Positions 16,254-25,138 of a stretch of DNA of 64,000 bases are shown here, one piece after another. A program made the position numbers and the translations under genes. Source of the DNA: an uncultured Clostridia bacterium (GTDB taxonomy: Bacteria > Bacillota > Clostridia > Christensenellales > UBA1242); NCBI GenBank assembly GCA_934757825.1, contig CAKVLP010000001.1, positions 620,001 to 684,000 on the forward strand, written 5' to 3'. Each line of letters begins with the position of its first letter. Position 1 is the first letter of the stretch. The notes under the pieces were generated by a model that saw only the letters and a program-made list of their open reading frames with translations, was not told the DNA's origin and ran no database searches.

Positions 16254-17162
16254 TTAATTGGTATTTAAAGGATTTTCTTCTATTTCGGTTATCTTGCCAT
16301 TTTCAACTGAAAACGTGTAATTTTTAAACGTATCGCTTAGAACAGTGTAATTTATATCCTTGCTTAGCCCGTTAAGACAAACCTTTTTAATGTCGCCAAA
16401 ATATGATTTTAAGTGCTCGTTGCTAACAATGCTGTTGTCAAGATAATGTTTTGCAAGCGAATAATCCCCGTACTTTATCGCCTCAATAAATGCAAGTGGA
16501 ATGAGTTTTGGAGTGGCAGAAACAAGCGGGGTGTCGTTTTTGTAAACACCATAACTGCTAAGTTTTTTGGAGGAGTATTCAAACTGGTACACCATGCCAT
16601 ATCCGGTCAAAGTGGGCGGAAATTTTATCGCAGACACGCCCGTTTTGTTGTGCTCAACCCTTGAAACAAGTGTCTCTAGTACTACTTTTTTGGTTTTTGC
16701 ATTGAAAATTAAAATGTAGGTTTCGGTTTCTGTTTTACCGGTTAAAACCACAACGCTATCGTGCGTCGTAAAGTCAAGATACGATAGGGTTGGTACAACG
16801 CTTTTGTGCGAAAAGTTAAGCCCGTCGATGTTTAAAAAACTTTTGTGAGAGTTGTGAACAGTGAAATATAGCCCACAAAACTTTTTGCTTAGGACGCAAG
16901 TTTCGCTTGTTTTTGTTGGGATAGTCGGTGGGTCAAAAGTAATTTCGGTGTGTGTGTCAAATGGTACGACCAAAAGATGCTCGCTGTTTTCTGCCTTGTT
17001 TAGTGCAACCGATAGTGGCAAATATTTTTCGCGGTCGGTCGGCAAAAATGTGATATAACAATCCTCATTTGACACGATACTGAATGGATTGCTAGAAATT
17101 TCCTCTCCGTTAATAAGAATTTTTGCGTCCACAGTGCAGTGTATTTTAACAACTTTTTCCAT
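16254..17162 (-). CDS. Unrecognised 302-residue protein, probably beta-rich
   Basis: No family recognised. The ATG at 17162 follows AAGAGG. The sequence alternates short hydrophobic and polar stretches with many Thr/Ser/Val, as in beta-sandwich or propeller-like proteins, and begins VVKIHCTVDAKILINGEEI, which resembles a PEGA-type beta repeat. No signal peptide or membrane segment is seen. It ends 53 bases before the start of the YugP-type pair, on the same strand, and may be co-transcribed with it. Confidence 0.72.
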   Translation of the reverse strand: MEKVVKIHCTVDAKILINGEEISSNPFSIVSNEDCYITFLPTDREKYLPLSVALNKAENSEHLLVVPFDTHTEITFDPPTIPTKTSETCVLSKKFCGLYFTVHNSHKSFLNIDGLNFSHKSVVPTLSYLDFTTHDSVVVLTGKTETETYILIFNAKTKKVVLETLVSRVEHNKTGVSAIKFPPTLTGYGMVYQFEYSSKKLSSYGVYKNDTPLVSATPKLIPLAFIEAIKYGDYSLAKHYLDNSIVSNEHLKSYFGDIKKVCLNGLSKDINYTVLSDTFKNYTFSVENGKITEIEENPLNTN

Positions 17163-17230
17163 AAAAAACCTCTTACTTATTCTATGAAAAATGAGGTTTA
17201 TATTATGATAAAAAAGTTAATAATTGGAGT

Positions 17231-17500
17231 ATGAAAGAGAGTGTAAAAATTTTAAAGTTTAATAAAAAACCAGACGACCTACTGAGTGATGATGAGGTTA
17301 TGAAAATATTTATGGGGCTATTTCGCCTTATGAAGAAATCGGCGGAATATACGGCAATAAAAAGTGTGGAATCAAAACTTAAATCTGATGCGAGGAAAAT
17401 ACGCGAGTTAGATGCGAAAGTTGCTAAGCGCACAAACCAAGTTGAGCAACTGCTAAAACTAAATCAAGAACTAACTGCTCAACTAAAACTTCAAGTCTGA
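17231..17500 (+). CDS. Small coiled-coil protein, unrecognised
   Basis: 89 residues, starts after TTGGAG. The C-terminal two thirds (from about residue 40) is a charged helix with heptad-like spacing (SVESKLKSDARKIRELDAKVAKRTNQVEQLLKLNQELTAQ, described here only for its pattern), so a coiled coil is likely. It is divergent from the unknown gene at 16254 and 61 bases before addB; its function is unknown. Confidence 0.6.
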   Translation: MKESVKILKFNKKPDDLLSDDEVMKIFMGLFRLMKKSAEYTAIKSVESKLKSDARKIRELDAKVAKRTNQVEQLLKLNQELTAQLKLQV

Positions 17501-17561
17501 TTGGTTAAATTTTATTGAATTTTGCGTGAGTATTTGCTAAAATATAATTAGGTGAAAAAAA

Positions 17562-20500
17562 GTGCAAACATTTATTTACTATGCCACGTTAAATTCAATG
17601 GCTGAGGACAACTTAATAAAAAACCTTAAAAACAGAGACCGTGAGAAAAAACATATTATAATTACTCCGGACAAAAAATCGCTGTTTTATGAAAAACGAC
17701 TTTTTTCTTTGCTTGAAGAAGAAGCCTTTTTTGACGTCACAACGACAACACTTTCCCGTTTTGCCAATAAGGTCAACAATAAGACCGAACGTATTCTTAC
17801 AAAACAAGGCGGGGTTTTGATAATTAAAAAAATTCTAAATGAGTACGCGTCCAACTTAAAAAGTTTTGGCAAGGATTGCAACGCGGTGGGTTTTGCAAGT
17901 GTTTTGTTCGATACAATTTGTATGTTTAAAAGTTGTAATGTTCCATACTCGGATATCACAGAGTGCGGAAACAAACTTCTTGCAGGCAAACTTAATGACA
18001 TTAAATTTGTTTACGAAAAATATGAGGAATATTTAAAAAAGGAATACACCGATAGTTTTAATAGATTGTCACTTTGTGCTCACAACATAGCACGAGAAGA
18101 TTTTAAGGACACTTGCGTGTATTTTGTTGGCTTTGACGACTTTACAAAACAAGCATATGCGATAATTGAAAAGTTAATGCTTTCGTGTGATTCGGTGAGT
18201 ATTGCGACAACGCTTGGAAAAAAATCAGACACAAAACATAATGCTAATATTTACCTTAACGTAATTTACTACAACATTATCGACTTGGCAAAGAAACACG
18301 GAATTCAAATTAACTTTGTGGATTCTGAGACCACTTTGTCAAAAGAAAAGGAGCATATCCTAAACGAAATGTTCGGATATAACCTTGCAAAATTTTCTGG
18401 CGATAATCGCTTTGTGAGATTGGTAAGTTACAACAGTATTGATGATGAAATCAAAAATACCGTGCAGGAAATTAAATTTAGAATCATTAACGAAAAAAGA
18501 AAATTTAACGAATTTGCTATTGCAGTCTCCAACTTACAACAATACAAAGATAGACTTATAAAAACATTTGAGGAATATGGAGTAAACTATTTTTTAGACG
18601 AAGCAATTAAACTAAAAGAAACAATAGTCGCCAGATATCTGGTGGATTTTATTTCGCTTGCAATACGCCCAAATAAATACAACTTGCTTGGTCTTTTGAA
18701 GAGTCCGCTAACTGGTGTGGATAGAAGCGCTGTCGACAATTTTGAAGACTATATTGTTGCATTTGATGTGTCGGGACACGCATTATTTAAAATAAGTGAT
18801 GAAAATTCACTATCCGAGATATTGTCAAGATGTGCTGACTTTGTGACAAAAAGTAGCGAACAGATGACAATAAATGAGAGGGTTGATTTAATAAGGAATT
18901 ATATATTCGATTCTGAGTTTGAGGCAAAACTGGAAGAGCTTAAAGAACAATATTATAAAAAGGGTGACACATACAATTATCGCGCGCTTCAACAAGCGTA
19001 TGAGAAAATAGTGAAGATTTTTGATGAATTTAATTCAATTGAAGAATACGTTTGCTCGGCACAAGAGTTTTTGCAATTTGTAAATTTGTACTTGGATAAT
19101 GTTTCAATTACAATTCCGCCTGTGGTCACAGACGCTGTTTTTGTGACTGATATAAGTGCGGGAGTAATGGACGAAACGAAAACTATATATATGCTTGGTG
19201 CCAACGAGGGAAGTGTTCCGGCGTATGTGGTTGACTGCGGTCTAATCTCTGATAAGGAAATAGACGATATGCCAAAATCGTTTAGACTTTCTCCAAGTGT
19301 CGCTGTTATAAACAAACGAATGAAGTATCGAGTATTCGAAACTTTGTTTTTGGCAAAAGACGAACTTGTTGTTTCTTATCCTTCGAAAACCGATGGAAGC
19401 GACGCATATGCAAGTAGTGTGGTTGAGAACTTGAAAAACTTATTTGGATTAAGTGTGGTTTCGGGGTCGAATTTGCTAGATCAAATCGCAAACAATCAGT
19501 TTGGTTTTAATGAGAAAAATTTTGTGTATAACAACTTCAATCAAAAAACAGCCACAAAAAATTTTGTGGAGAACTTAAAATATTGGGACAACTACAATGA
19601 AAGTGAGAGTTATGTAAGAATTTTGGAAACTCTTAATGAGATTGTTGATGGGGAGTATTTGAAAAACGTAACTTTTAATAATGATATTCCAGACATTAAA
19701 GTAAGATTTGATTCGGATAAAATCGGAATTAGTGAAATTGAAAAATTCAATTCTTGCCCATACTTGCATTTTTGTGATTACATACTAAAGTTAAAAGAAA
19801 ATGATTCCAGTGAAATTAACAGTATGATTATTGGAAACATTCTTCACGAGTTTTTAAAAGACGCAGTGTTTTATACTGACAAATCGGTTGATTGGGCTTG
19901 CACACAATTGGATAAGATTTTAAATAAACCCGAATATGATAAGTTTGCTAAAAACAAGAAAAACAATTATGTAATACTTGCGCTAAAAGATGAAGTGAAA
20001 AGAATATTTGATGTGCTTCAAAAGCAGGCAGGTTTAAGTTCGTTTAAACCAAACAAGACCGAACTTAAATTTGTTTCGGACAAACCTGTATTTGTAAGCG
20101 GAGACAAAAAACTATTTTTGACAGGGATTATTGATAGGATAGACTACTGTAAAAATGGATTTAGAATACTGGACTACAAGACTGGAAAAGTTGACTTTAA
20201 AAACTATAATGGCATATATTATGGCAATAAAATGCAAGTTGTTGTCTATTTGAGCCTATTTTCTGACAAAAACCCAGACTTAATGCCACTTGGCGCGCTG
20301 TATCTGCCAATTTCCAACGAATTTTCTGCAACATCGTATGAGGAACTATATAAAATGCAGGGAATAGTGGAAAAAAGCCTTGAAAATTTACTTAATTTTG
20401 ATAAAAATGTGAGTGAAGAAGGATATAGTAGTAAGATTTTGGACATTGTGACTACATCGGCGGGAATAAAAAATAATACCTATTATAAAAATATGTGTTT

Positions 20501-20735
20501 AGATGAAGTGCAAATAAAAGAACTTGCGAAGTTTGTTTTAGACAAAGTAAGCGAGACGATTGCCAAGATTATAAGCGGAGTTATAAAACCTGTTCCAATT
20601 CATGAGGCTGAGCAGTGCAGATATTGCAAGTATCTGGGCTTATGCAATTTCAATAAATTGTATGGCAATGTTGAGAGAGGGGATAAGGGTTATCCGAATG
20701 TAGAGAGCCTAAAAGGGGGTGCGGAAAATGAGTAG
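17562..20735 (+). CDS. addB: ATP-dependent helicase/nuclease subunit B (AddB/RexB-like)
   Basis: Partner of AddA in double-strand-break end processing. The 1057-residue protein starts at GTG after AGGTGAAA. It has a UvrD-like but degenerate helicase half: the first 20 residues lack the Walker A loop found in Bacillus AddB (here IYYATLNSMAEDN). The C-terminal nuclease has GIIDRIDY and ILDYKTGK (PD-(D/E)xK). Four cysteines, one in NSCPYLHF and three in CRYCKYLGLC, match the iron-sulphur staple of AddB. It overlaps addA by 8 bases, so it is a coupled operon. Loss of the P-loop is also known in RexB-type proteins. Confidence 0.9.
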   Translation: MQTFIYYATLNSMAEDNLIKNLKNRDREKKHIIITPDKKSLFYEKRLFSLLEEEAFFDVTTTTLSRFANKVNNKTERILTKQGGVLIIKKILNEYASNLKSFGKDCNAVGFASVLFDTICMFKSCNVPYSDITECGNKLLAGKLNDIKFVYEKYEEYLKKEYTDSFNRLSLCAHNIAREDFKDTCVYFVGFDDFTKQAYAIIEKLMLSCDSVSIATTLGKKSDTKHNANIYLNVIYYNIIDLAKKHGIQINFVDSETTLSKEKEHILNEMFGYNLAKFSGDNRFVRLVSYNSIDDEIKNTVQEIKFRIINEKRKFNEFAIAVSNLQQYKDRLIKTFEEYGVNYFLDEAIKLKETIVARYLVDFISLAIRPNKYNLLGLLKSPLTGVDRSAVDNFEDYIVAFDVSGHALFKISDENSLSEILSRCADFVTKSSEQMTINERVDLIRNYIFDSEFEAKLEELKEQYYKKGDTYNYRALQQAYEKIVKIFDEFNSIEEYVCSAQEFLQFVNLYLDNVSITIPPVVTDAVFVTDISAGVMDETKTIYMLGANEGSVPAYVVDCGLISDKEIDDMPKSFRLSPSVAVINKRMKYRVFETLFLAKDELVVSYPSKTDGSDAYASSVVENLKNLFGLSVVSGSNLLDQIANNQFGFNEKNFVYNNFNQKTATKNFVENLKYWDNYNESESYVRILETLNEIVDGEYLKNVTFNNDIPDIKVRFDSDKIGISEIEKFNSCPYLHFCDYILKLKENDSSEINSMIIGNILHEFLKDAVFYTDKSVDWACTQLDKILNKPEYDKFAKNKKNNYVILALKDEVKRIFDVLQKQAGLSSFKPNKTELKFVSDKPVFVSGDKKLFLTGIIDRIDYCKNGFRILDYKTGKVDFKNYNGIYYGNKMQVVVYLSLFSDKNPDLMPLGALYLPISNEFSATSYEELYKMQGIVEKSLENLLNFDKNVSEEGYSSKILDIVTTSAGIKNNTYYKNMCLDEVQIKELAKFVLDKVSETIAKIISGVIKPVPIHEAEQCRYCKYLGLCNFNKLYGNVERGDKGYPNVESLKGGAENE

Positions 20736-23700
20736 TGTAAAACTTACTGACCCACAGAGAGAATTTGTAGAACTTAAAAAAGGCAACATCTTAGTTTCTG
20801 CAAGTGCCGGCTCTGGTAAAACATTTACGATGATTCAAAAACTTGTTGGTCTTATGCTTGACGGGACCGACCTTAAAAATATCCTTGTTGTGACTTACAC
20901 CAATTCGGCAGCGAGCGAAATGAAACAGAGGCTTTACTCAAAACTTCTTGAATGCCTTGCGGAAGAAAGTGACGAAACAAAAAAGGACTACATCTCCGAC
21001 CAAATTGACTCGCTTAACAACGCTGACATCGGCACATTACATAGCGTCTGCAAAAAAATATTGACAAATTATTTTTATGCTGGCGATATTGACCCCGCGT
21101 TTGGGTTAATTACGGGCAAAGAGCAAACCTATCTGTTTAACACCGCGCTTGACAACGTATTCAATAAGTTGATTTCTGAAAACGATAAAGACTTTTACGA
21201 AATCTTTACGCTTTACAACAATAAGCGCAACACTAACGAAATAAAGTTTTTGGTTACTAAGGTGTATGAGTTTTGCCTAAGTAAAATTGATTACTCCGCT
21301 TGGAAAAACTCTGTTTTGGACGATTGCGACAAAGAACTTAACGACATATCGTCGGCTCGCTTTTTGGTTGAGTATTTCAAAAACGAAACAGGGCAGTATC
21401 AAAAACCTTTTGAAAGATTGCTGATTGCGAGCGACGAGTTAATAAAAAAGTATGGCGATTTTGTAAACTACAACTTAAACATTACCCGTCAAATTGCGGA
21501 TTGTACAAATTATGAGCAGATGTGCATATGTGCAAAAACTCTAACGTTGACTAAAAAGCCGAATGTAAACAACAAAAATGTGGACGAGCAAGTTTATAAC
21601 GATGACCTTGCTGGTGTTTACGGCGAGTTTAAAAAGTTTATTGAAACATTCAAGGACGCATTTAAGGAGTATTCTAAAAGTGAGTTGAAAAGCCTTAAAA
21701 ATGTGATTTCCGAATTATTTAGGCTTAAAGAACTAGTAGACGATGAGTATTCGAGGCTTAAAAAGTTAAGAAACGTGCTTGATTTTTCCGATTTGGAACA
21801 CAAAACTCTTCAAATTTTGCAAAACGACCAAGTGAGGACTGCACTTAAAGAAAAATATCATTACATTTTTGTGGACGAGTATCAGGATATCAACCAAGTC
21901 CAAGAAGCGATCATAATGTTACTTAGTAGCGACAATGTAAATATGATAGGCGACCTAAAACAGTCGATTTATCAGTTTAGATTGTCATCGCCGGAAATCT
22001 TTATAGAGAAATACAATCGTTTTTCGGCGTGCGAAGGTGGAAAGGTGGTTAACCTAAACCATAATTTTAGAAGTGAACCTAACATTTTGGAGTTTGCCAA
22101 TTTTGTTTTCGATGTGCTAATGACTCGCGAAACAATCGGAATTGATTACAAAACTTCGTCGAGGCTACAAGCGGGAGAGAAAGACGATAAGACTTGTGTT
22201 GTGGATATTGACCTGCTTAACACCGAAGAAGAGGGCGAGGCAAAAGAAGCGGAACTTATTGTGCAAGATGTTGCAAAACTTGTGAGTGAGGGATATAAGT
22301 TTTCGGATATTGCAATTTTATTGCGTTACAAAAACGAACTTGCGCAGAGTGTAATTGAAAAACTGAAAGAACACAACATTCCTTGTGACGCCACATACAA
22401 AACTCAACTTTTCAAAAACAACGAAATTTTGGTCGTTTATTCGCTTTTAAAGGTTTTAAACAATGGCCACGACGATTTGGCGGTGGCGACGTGTCTAAAA
22501 AGCATTTTCTGCGGTCTTAACGAACAACAATTGCACGACATTCGAGCAAAGCACCTAGACGGAAATTTCTACGAGGCTGTGGCTAGTTATGTTGACACTA
22601 CTGACGATATAATCTCGCGTAAAATCAAACAGTTTTATGACTTTTTGGAGGAGTGTAGATTTGACTTAAATAGTCTTAGCATAACCGAACTTTTGCAACA
22701 AATTTTTGTTAAATATGGTGTTATGGAACACTACACAAGTTTTAAAGACGGAAGTGTCAGAATAAACAATATTAAACAGTTTTTAAATATTTTGTCTAAT
22801 GATGAATACGAACACGATTTGCGCAAGTGTCTTGATTATCTGGACGGATTAAAAGATGAAGAAGTTCAACTCGACATCGCCGGTGGGGCAAATAGCGTAA
22901 AAATTATGACCATACACGCAAGCAAGGGTTTGGAGTTTCCTGCGGTGATACTTGGTGGAGTGGGCAAGAGTTTTAGGATAAATGTCCAGACTAATTCGCT
23001 TATCATAAACGACAAACTTGGTATGGGCGTAAAGATGCTTGACCCTAAGTTTAGAATAAAAAAAGAGAGCCTAGTTGCGACCGCGTGCAAGTTTAAAAAT
23101 AGACTTGACGAACTAAACGAGGAAATTCGACTTTTGTATGTGGCGCTAACACGAGCAAAGTCGCGACTAATAGTTGTGGGGAGCGGAAAATTAACCCAAC
23201 TAAAAAGCAAATACGATAGCGGAATTTACTCGGGAAAAAACTATTTGGATTTTATCTTAAAAGCATTTTCCAGAACCGATGTGTCGCGCTTAAATAGCGG
23301 AAGCGTTGTGGTAAATAAGGGTGTGGGAGAGTTCCGATTCAATATAATTTCGCCTGCCGATTTGACCGAAAATCACACCGACCCGCGACCAATAATTTTG
23401 CAAAAAGGCGATGAAAAACTTGCGGAAAAACTGAGATCGTATTTTAAGTACGAATATCCTTATCCTAAGACAAACGTAGCAATAAAAAACACTGTTACGT
23501 CCATTTTAAAAGAGGAAGTGGACTATGAAAATAAGGTGGAAAATTTAAAGAATTTAAGTACTATGCAAACTTCGTCTTCCGACAAAGCGATGAGGCTCGG
23601 CACGGCATATCATAGTATTATGCAAAACCTTAAATATTCCGAAAACGAAGCTGAAATTTGTGGTTTAATAAAAAAACTTAACGATGGTGATTTGCCGTAC

Positions 23701-24063
23701 AACGAAGTAAAATCGGACAAAATTTTAAACGCCATAAACGCAATAAAACCACTTATGAAAAACGACGCAAAAATTGAAAAAGAAGCGCAGTTTGTGATGA
23801 GGGTAAACTATGCGGATTTGGGAAAGAGTGCTGATGTAAATGTGCTTGTGCAAGGTGTAATTGACCTTGTGATTGAAAACAGCAGTGAAGTGATAATTGT
23901 TGACTTTAAGACCAACAAAACTCACGATGAACAATCGCTAGCCCAGATGTACAAACTCCAACTTGATTTATATGCTAAGGCTTATGAAAAAGCACACCAT
24001 AGAGTGGTGGCAAAAAAATATTTGTATAGTTTCGAACTAAACAAACTTATTGAAGTGAAATAA
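20728..24063 (+). CDS. addA: ATP-dependent helicase/nuclease subunit A (AddA)
   Basis: Motor and nuclease subunit of AddAB, about 1111 residues from the ATG at 20728 (AGGGGGTG upstream, overlapping addB); the GTG at 20719 is less likely. It has helicase motif I SASAGSGKT, motif Ia VTYTNSAASEM, motif II FVDEYQDIN, motif III GDLKQSIYQFR, motif V TIHASKGLEFPAVI and motif VI LLYVALTRAKSRL. The C-terminal nuclease has VQGVIDLVIE and IIVDFKTNK (D, D-x-K). The length is close to 1200-residue family members. Both active sites look intact, in contrast to AddB's helicase half. Confidence 0.95.
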   Translation: MSSVKLTDPQREFVELKKGNILVSASAGSGKTFTMIQKLVGLMLDGTDLKNILVVTYTNSAASEMKQRLYSKLLECLAEESDETKKDYISDQIDSLNNADIGTLHSVCKKILTNYFYAGDIDPAFGLITGKEQTYLFNTALDNVFNKLISENDKDFYEIFTLYNNKRNTNEIKFLVTKVYEFCLSKIDYSAWKNSVLDDCDKELNDISSARFLVEYFKNETGQYQKPFERLLIASDELIKKYGDFVNYNLNITRQIADCTNYEQMCICAKTLTLTKKPNVNNKNVDEQVYNDDLAGVYGEFKKFIETFKDAFKEYSKSELKSLKNVISELFRLKELVDDEYSRLKKLRNVLDFSDLEHKTLQILQNDQVRTALKEKYHYIFVDEYQDINQVQEAIIMLLSSDNVNMIGDLKQSIYQFRLSSPEIFIEKYNRFSACEGGKVVNLNHNFRSEPNILEFANFVFDVLMTRETIGIDYKTSSRLQAGEKDDKTCVVDIDLLNTEEEGEAKEAELIVQDVAKLVSEGYKFSDIAILLRYKNELAQSVIEKLKEHNIPCDATYKTQLFKNNEILVVYSLLKVLNNGHDDLAVATCLKSIFCGLNEQQLHDIRAKHLDGNFYEAVASYVDTTDDIISRKIKQFYDFLEECRFDLNSLSITELLQQIFVKYGVMEHYTSFKDGSVRINNIKQFLNILSNDEYEHDLRKCLDYLDGLKDEEVQLDIAGGANSVKIMTIHASKGLEFPAVILGGVGKSFRINVQTNSLIINDKLGMGVKMLDPKFRIKKESLVATACKFKNRLDELNEEIRLLYVALTRAKSRLIVVGSGKLTQLKSKYDSGIYSGKNYLDFILKAFSRTDVSRLNSGSVVVNKGVGEFRFNIISPADLTENHTDPRPIILQKGDEKLAEKLRSYFKYEYPYPKTNVAIKNTVTSILKEEVDYENKVENLKNLSTMQTSSSDKAMRLGTAYHSIMQNLKYSENEAEICGLIKKLNDGDLPYNEVKSDKILNAINAIKPLMKNDAKIEKEAQFVMRVNYADLGKSADVNVLVQGVIDLVIENSSEVIIVDFKTNKTHDEQSLAQMYKLQLDLYAKAYEKAHHRVVAKKYLYSFELNKLIEVK

Positions 24064-24080
24064 AAAAGACCTAAGTTTTC

Positions 24081-24803
24081 TTAGACCTTTTTCTTGTAAT
24101 TATCTTTAATAAATTCCGAAATAAGTGGAGCCATATAATCCCTGGTAAACTCTTGCGAAGGGTGAATTTTATCGGTCTCTGGATCGTTTTCAAGTGAGAA
24201 ATCGCATAACATATACATATCAAGCACTGGCACGTCGTGTGATTTGCACACCGTTTTTATTGCTTCGGCGACGTCGGTCATATGCACGCCGGCGCTGTTA
24301 TTGTCAGTTTTGCGTAAGTTTTTAAGCGGTGTCATAAAGAAAATAAATGCGTTAGGAAATTTCTCTTGCAACGTGACAATACACTTGTCCACCGATCCGT
24401 AAATTGTGTACAACTCGGTGTCGCCAAGTTTGCCAAGCGTGGCGCTCGAAGTAAAGTCGTTTACTCCGCCCATAACGCTAATAATATCGGGTGTTTCTTC
24501 GAAATTTTCAATCTGAGTATAGATGCAAGTTCTGCCTTTGATGCCATACACATAGGACGCTCCGCTGACCGCTAAGTTATAACTGCCCGCTAGCCCTAGC
24601 GTTTCCTCAACAAGAGTCGCGTAAGGCTTTTCCATTCTGCCTCGCCCTTTGCCAAGTCCTCCATAGGTTATGCTGTCGCCAAATGTGGCGTATTTTAGGG
24701 TGGAGTAGTCCATTTCTTCTCGTTTGCAACCTGTTAGAATTACAAACGCAAGTAGCACTAAACATATGCTCGCAATTGATTTTTTAAATATCGATTTTCT
24801 CAT
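24081..24803 (-). CDS. SGNH/GDSL-type hydrolase lipoprotein
   Basis: 240 residues from the ATG at 24803, which has GAGGA upstream; the longer frame to 24833 is preceded only by a -10-like sequence. A lipoprotein signal peptide ends in ILTGC, so the Cys is lipidated and the protein is held on the outer face of the membrane. SGNH blocks are visible: GDSITYGG (catalytic Ser), a Gly in the LAVSGASYV segment, GGVNDF (Asn), and DKIHPS (Asp/His). It is a probable esterase acting on a surface or extracellular ester; the substrate is unknown. Confidence 0.88.
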   Translation of the reverse strand: MRKSIFKKSIASICLVLLAFVILTGCKREEMDYSTLKYATFGDSITYGGLGKGRGRMEKPYATLVEETLGLAGSYNLAVSGASYVYGIKGRTCIYTQIENFEETPDIISVMGGVNDFTSSATLGKLGDTELYTIYGSVDKCIVTLQEKFPNAFIFFMTPLKNLRKTDNNSAGVHMTDVAEAIKTVCKSHDVPVLDMYMLCDFSLENDPETDKIHPSQEFTRDYMAPLISEFIKDNYKKKV

Positions 24804-25138
24804 TAAATGTTCCTCATAACCACATTGTATCACGATAGGTCGTGTTTGTGCAATAAGAAATTTTGCATTTAACGCTGTTTAATATAGAGGTGAGGTCGAT
24901 TTTATTGCACATAAAACTTTTTAAATTGTATCGGTTATACGGGTTGTGGAGTTGGTTGTGCGAAAACTCGTTTGAGGGTCTATTCATATTTGTGGGGAAT
25001 ATAGATTTGATTAAAAATTAAGTTTACTTTATAAAAAAAATATTATTATAATTATGTATAATCATTAGTAAGTTTTTCCAAATTGTGATATACTACAACT
25101 AACAAATTGTGTATGTTATATTTTAAGGAGAGTGGATT
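24804..25138. other. Intergenic region between divergent genes
   Basis: AT-rich spacer of about 335 bases. A -10-like TACAAT serves the minus-strand lipoprotein; TATACT near 25090 may serve the gene at 25139. No other feature is seen. Confidence 0.5.

Noticed and set aside
24062..24095. Hairpin after addA as terminator
   Set aside because: The stem has two internal mismatches; it may function weakly but the evidence is not strong enough for a feature.
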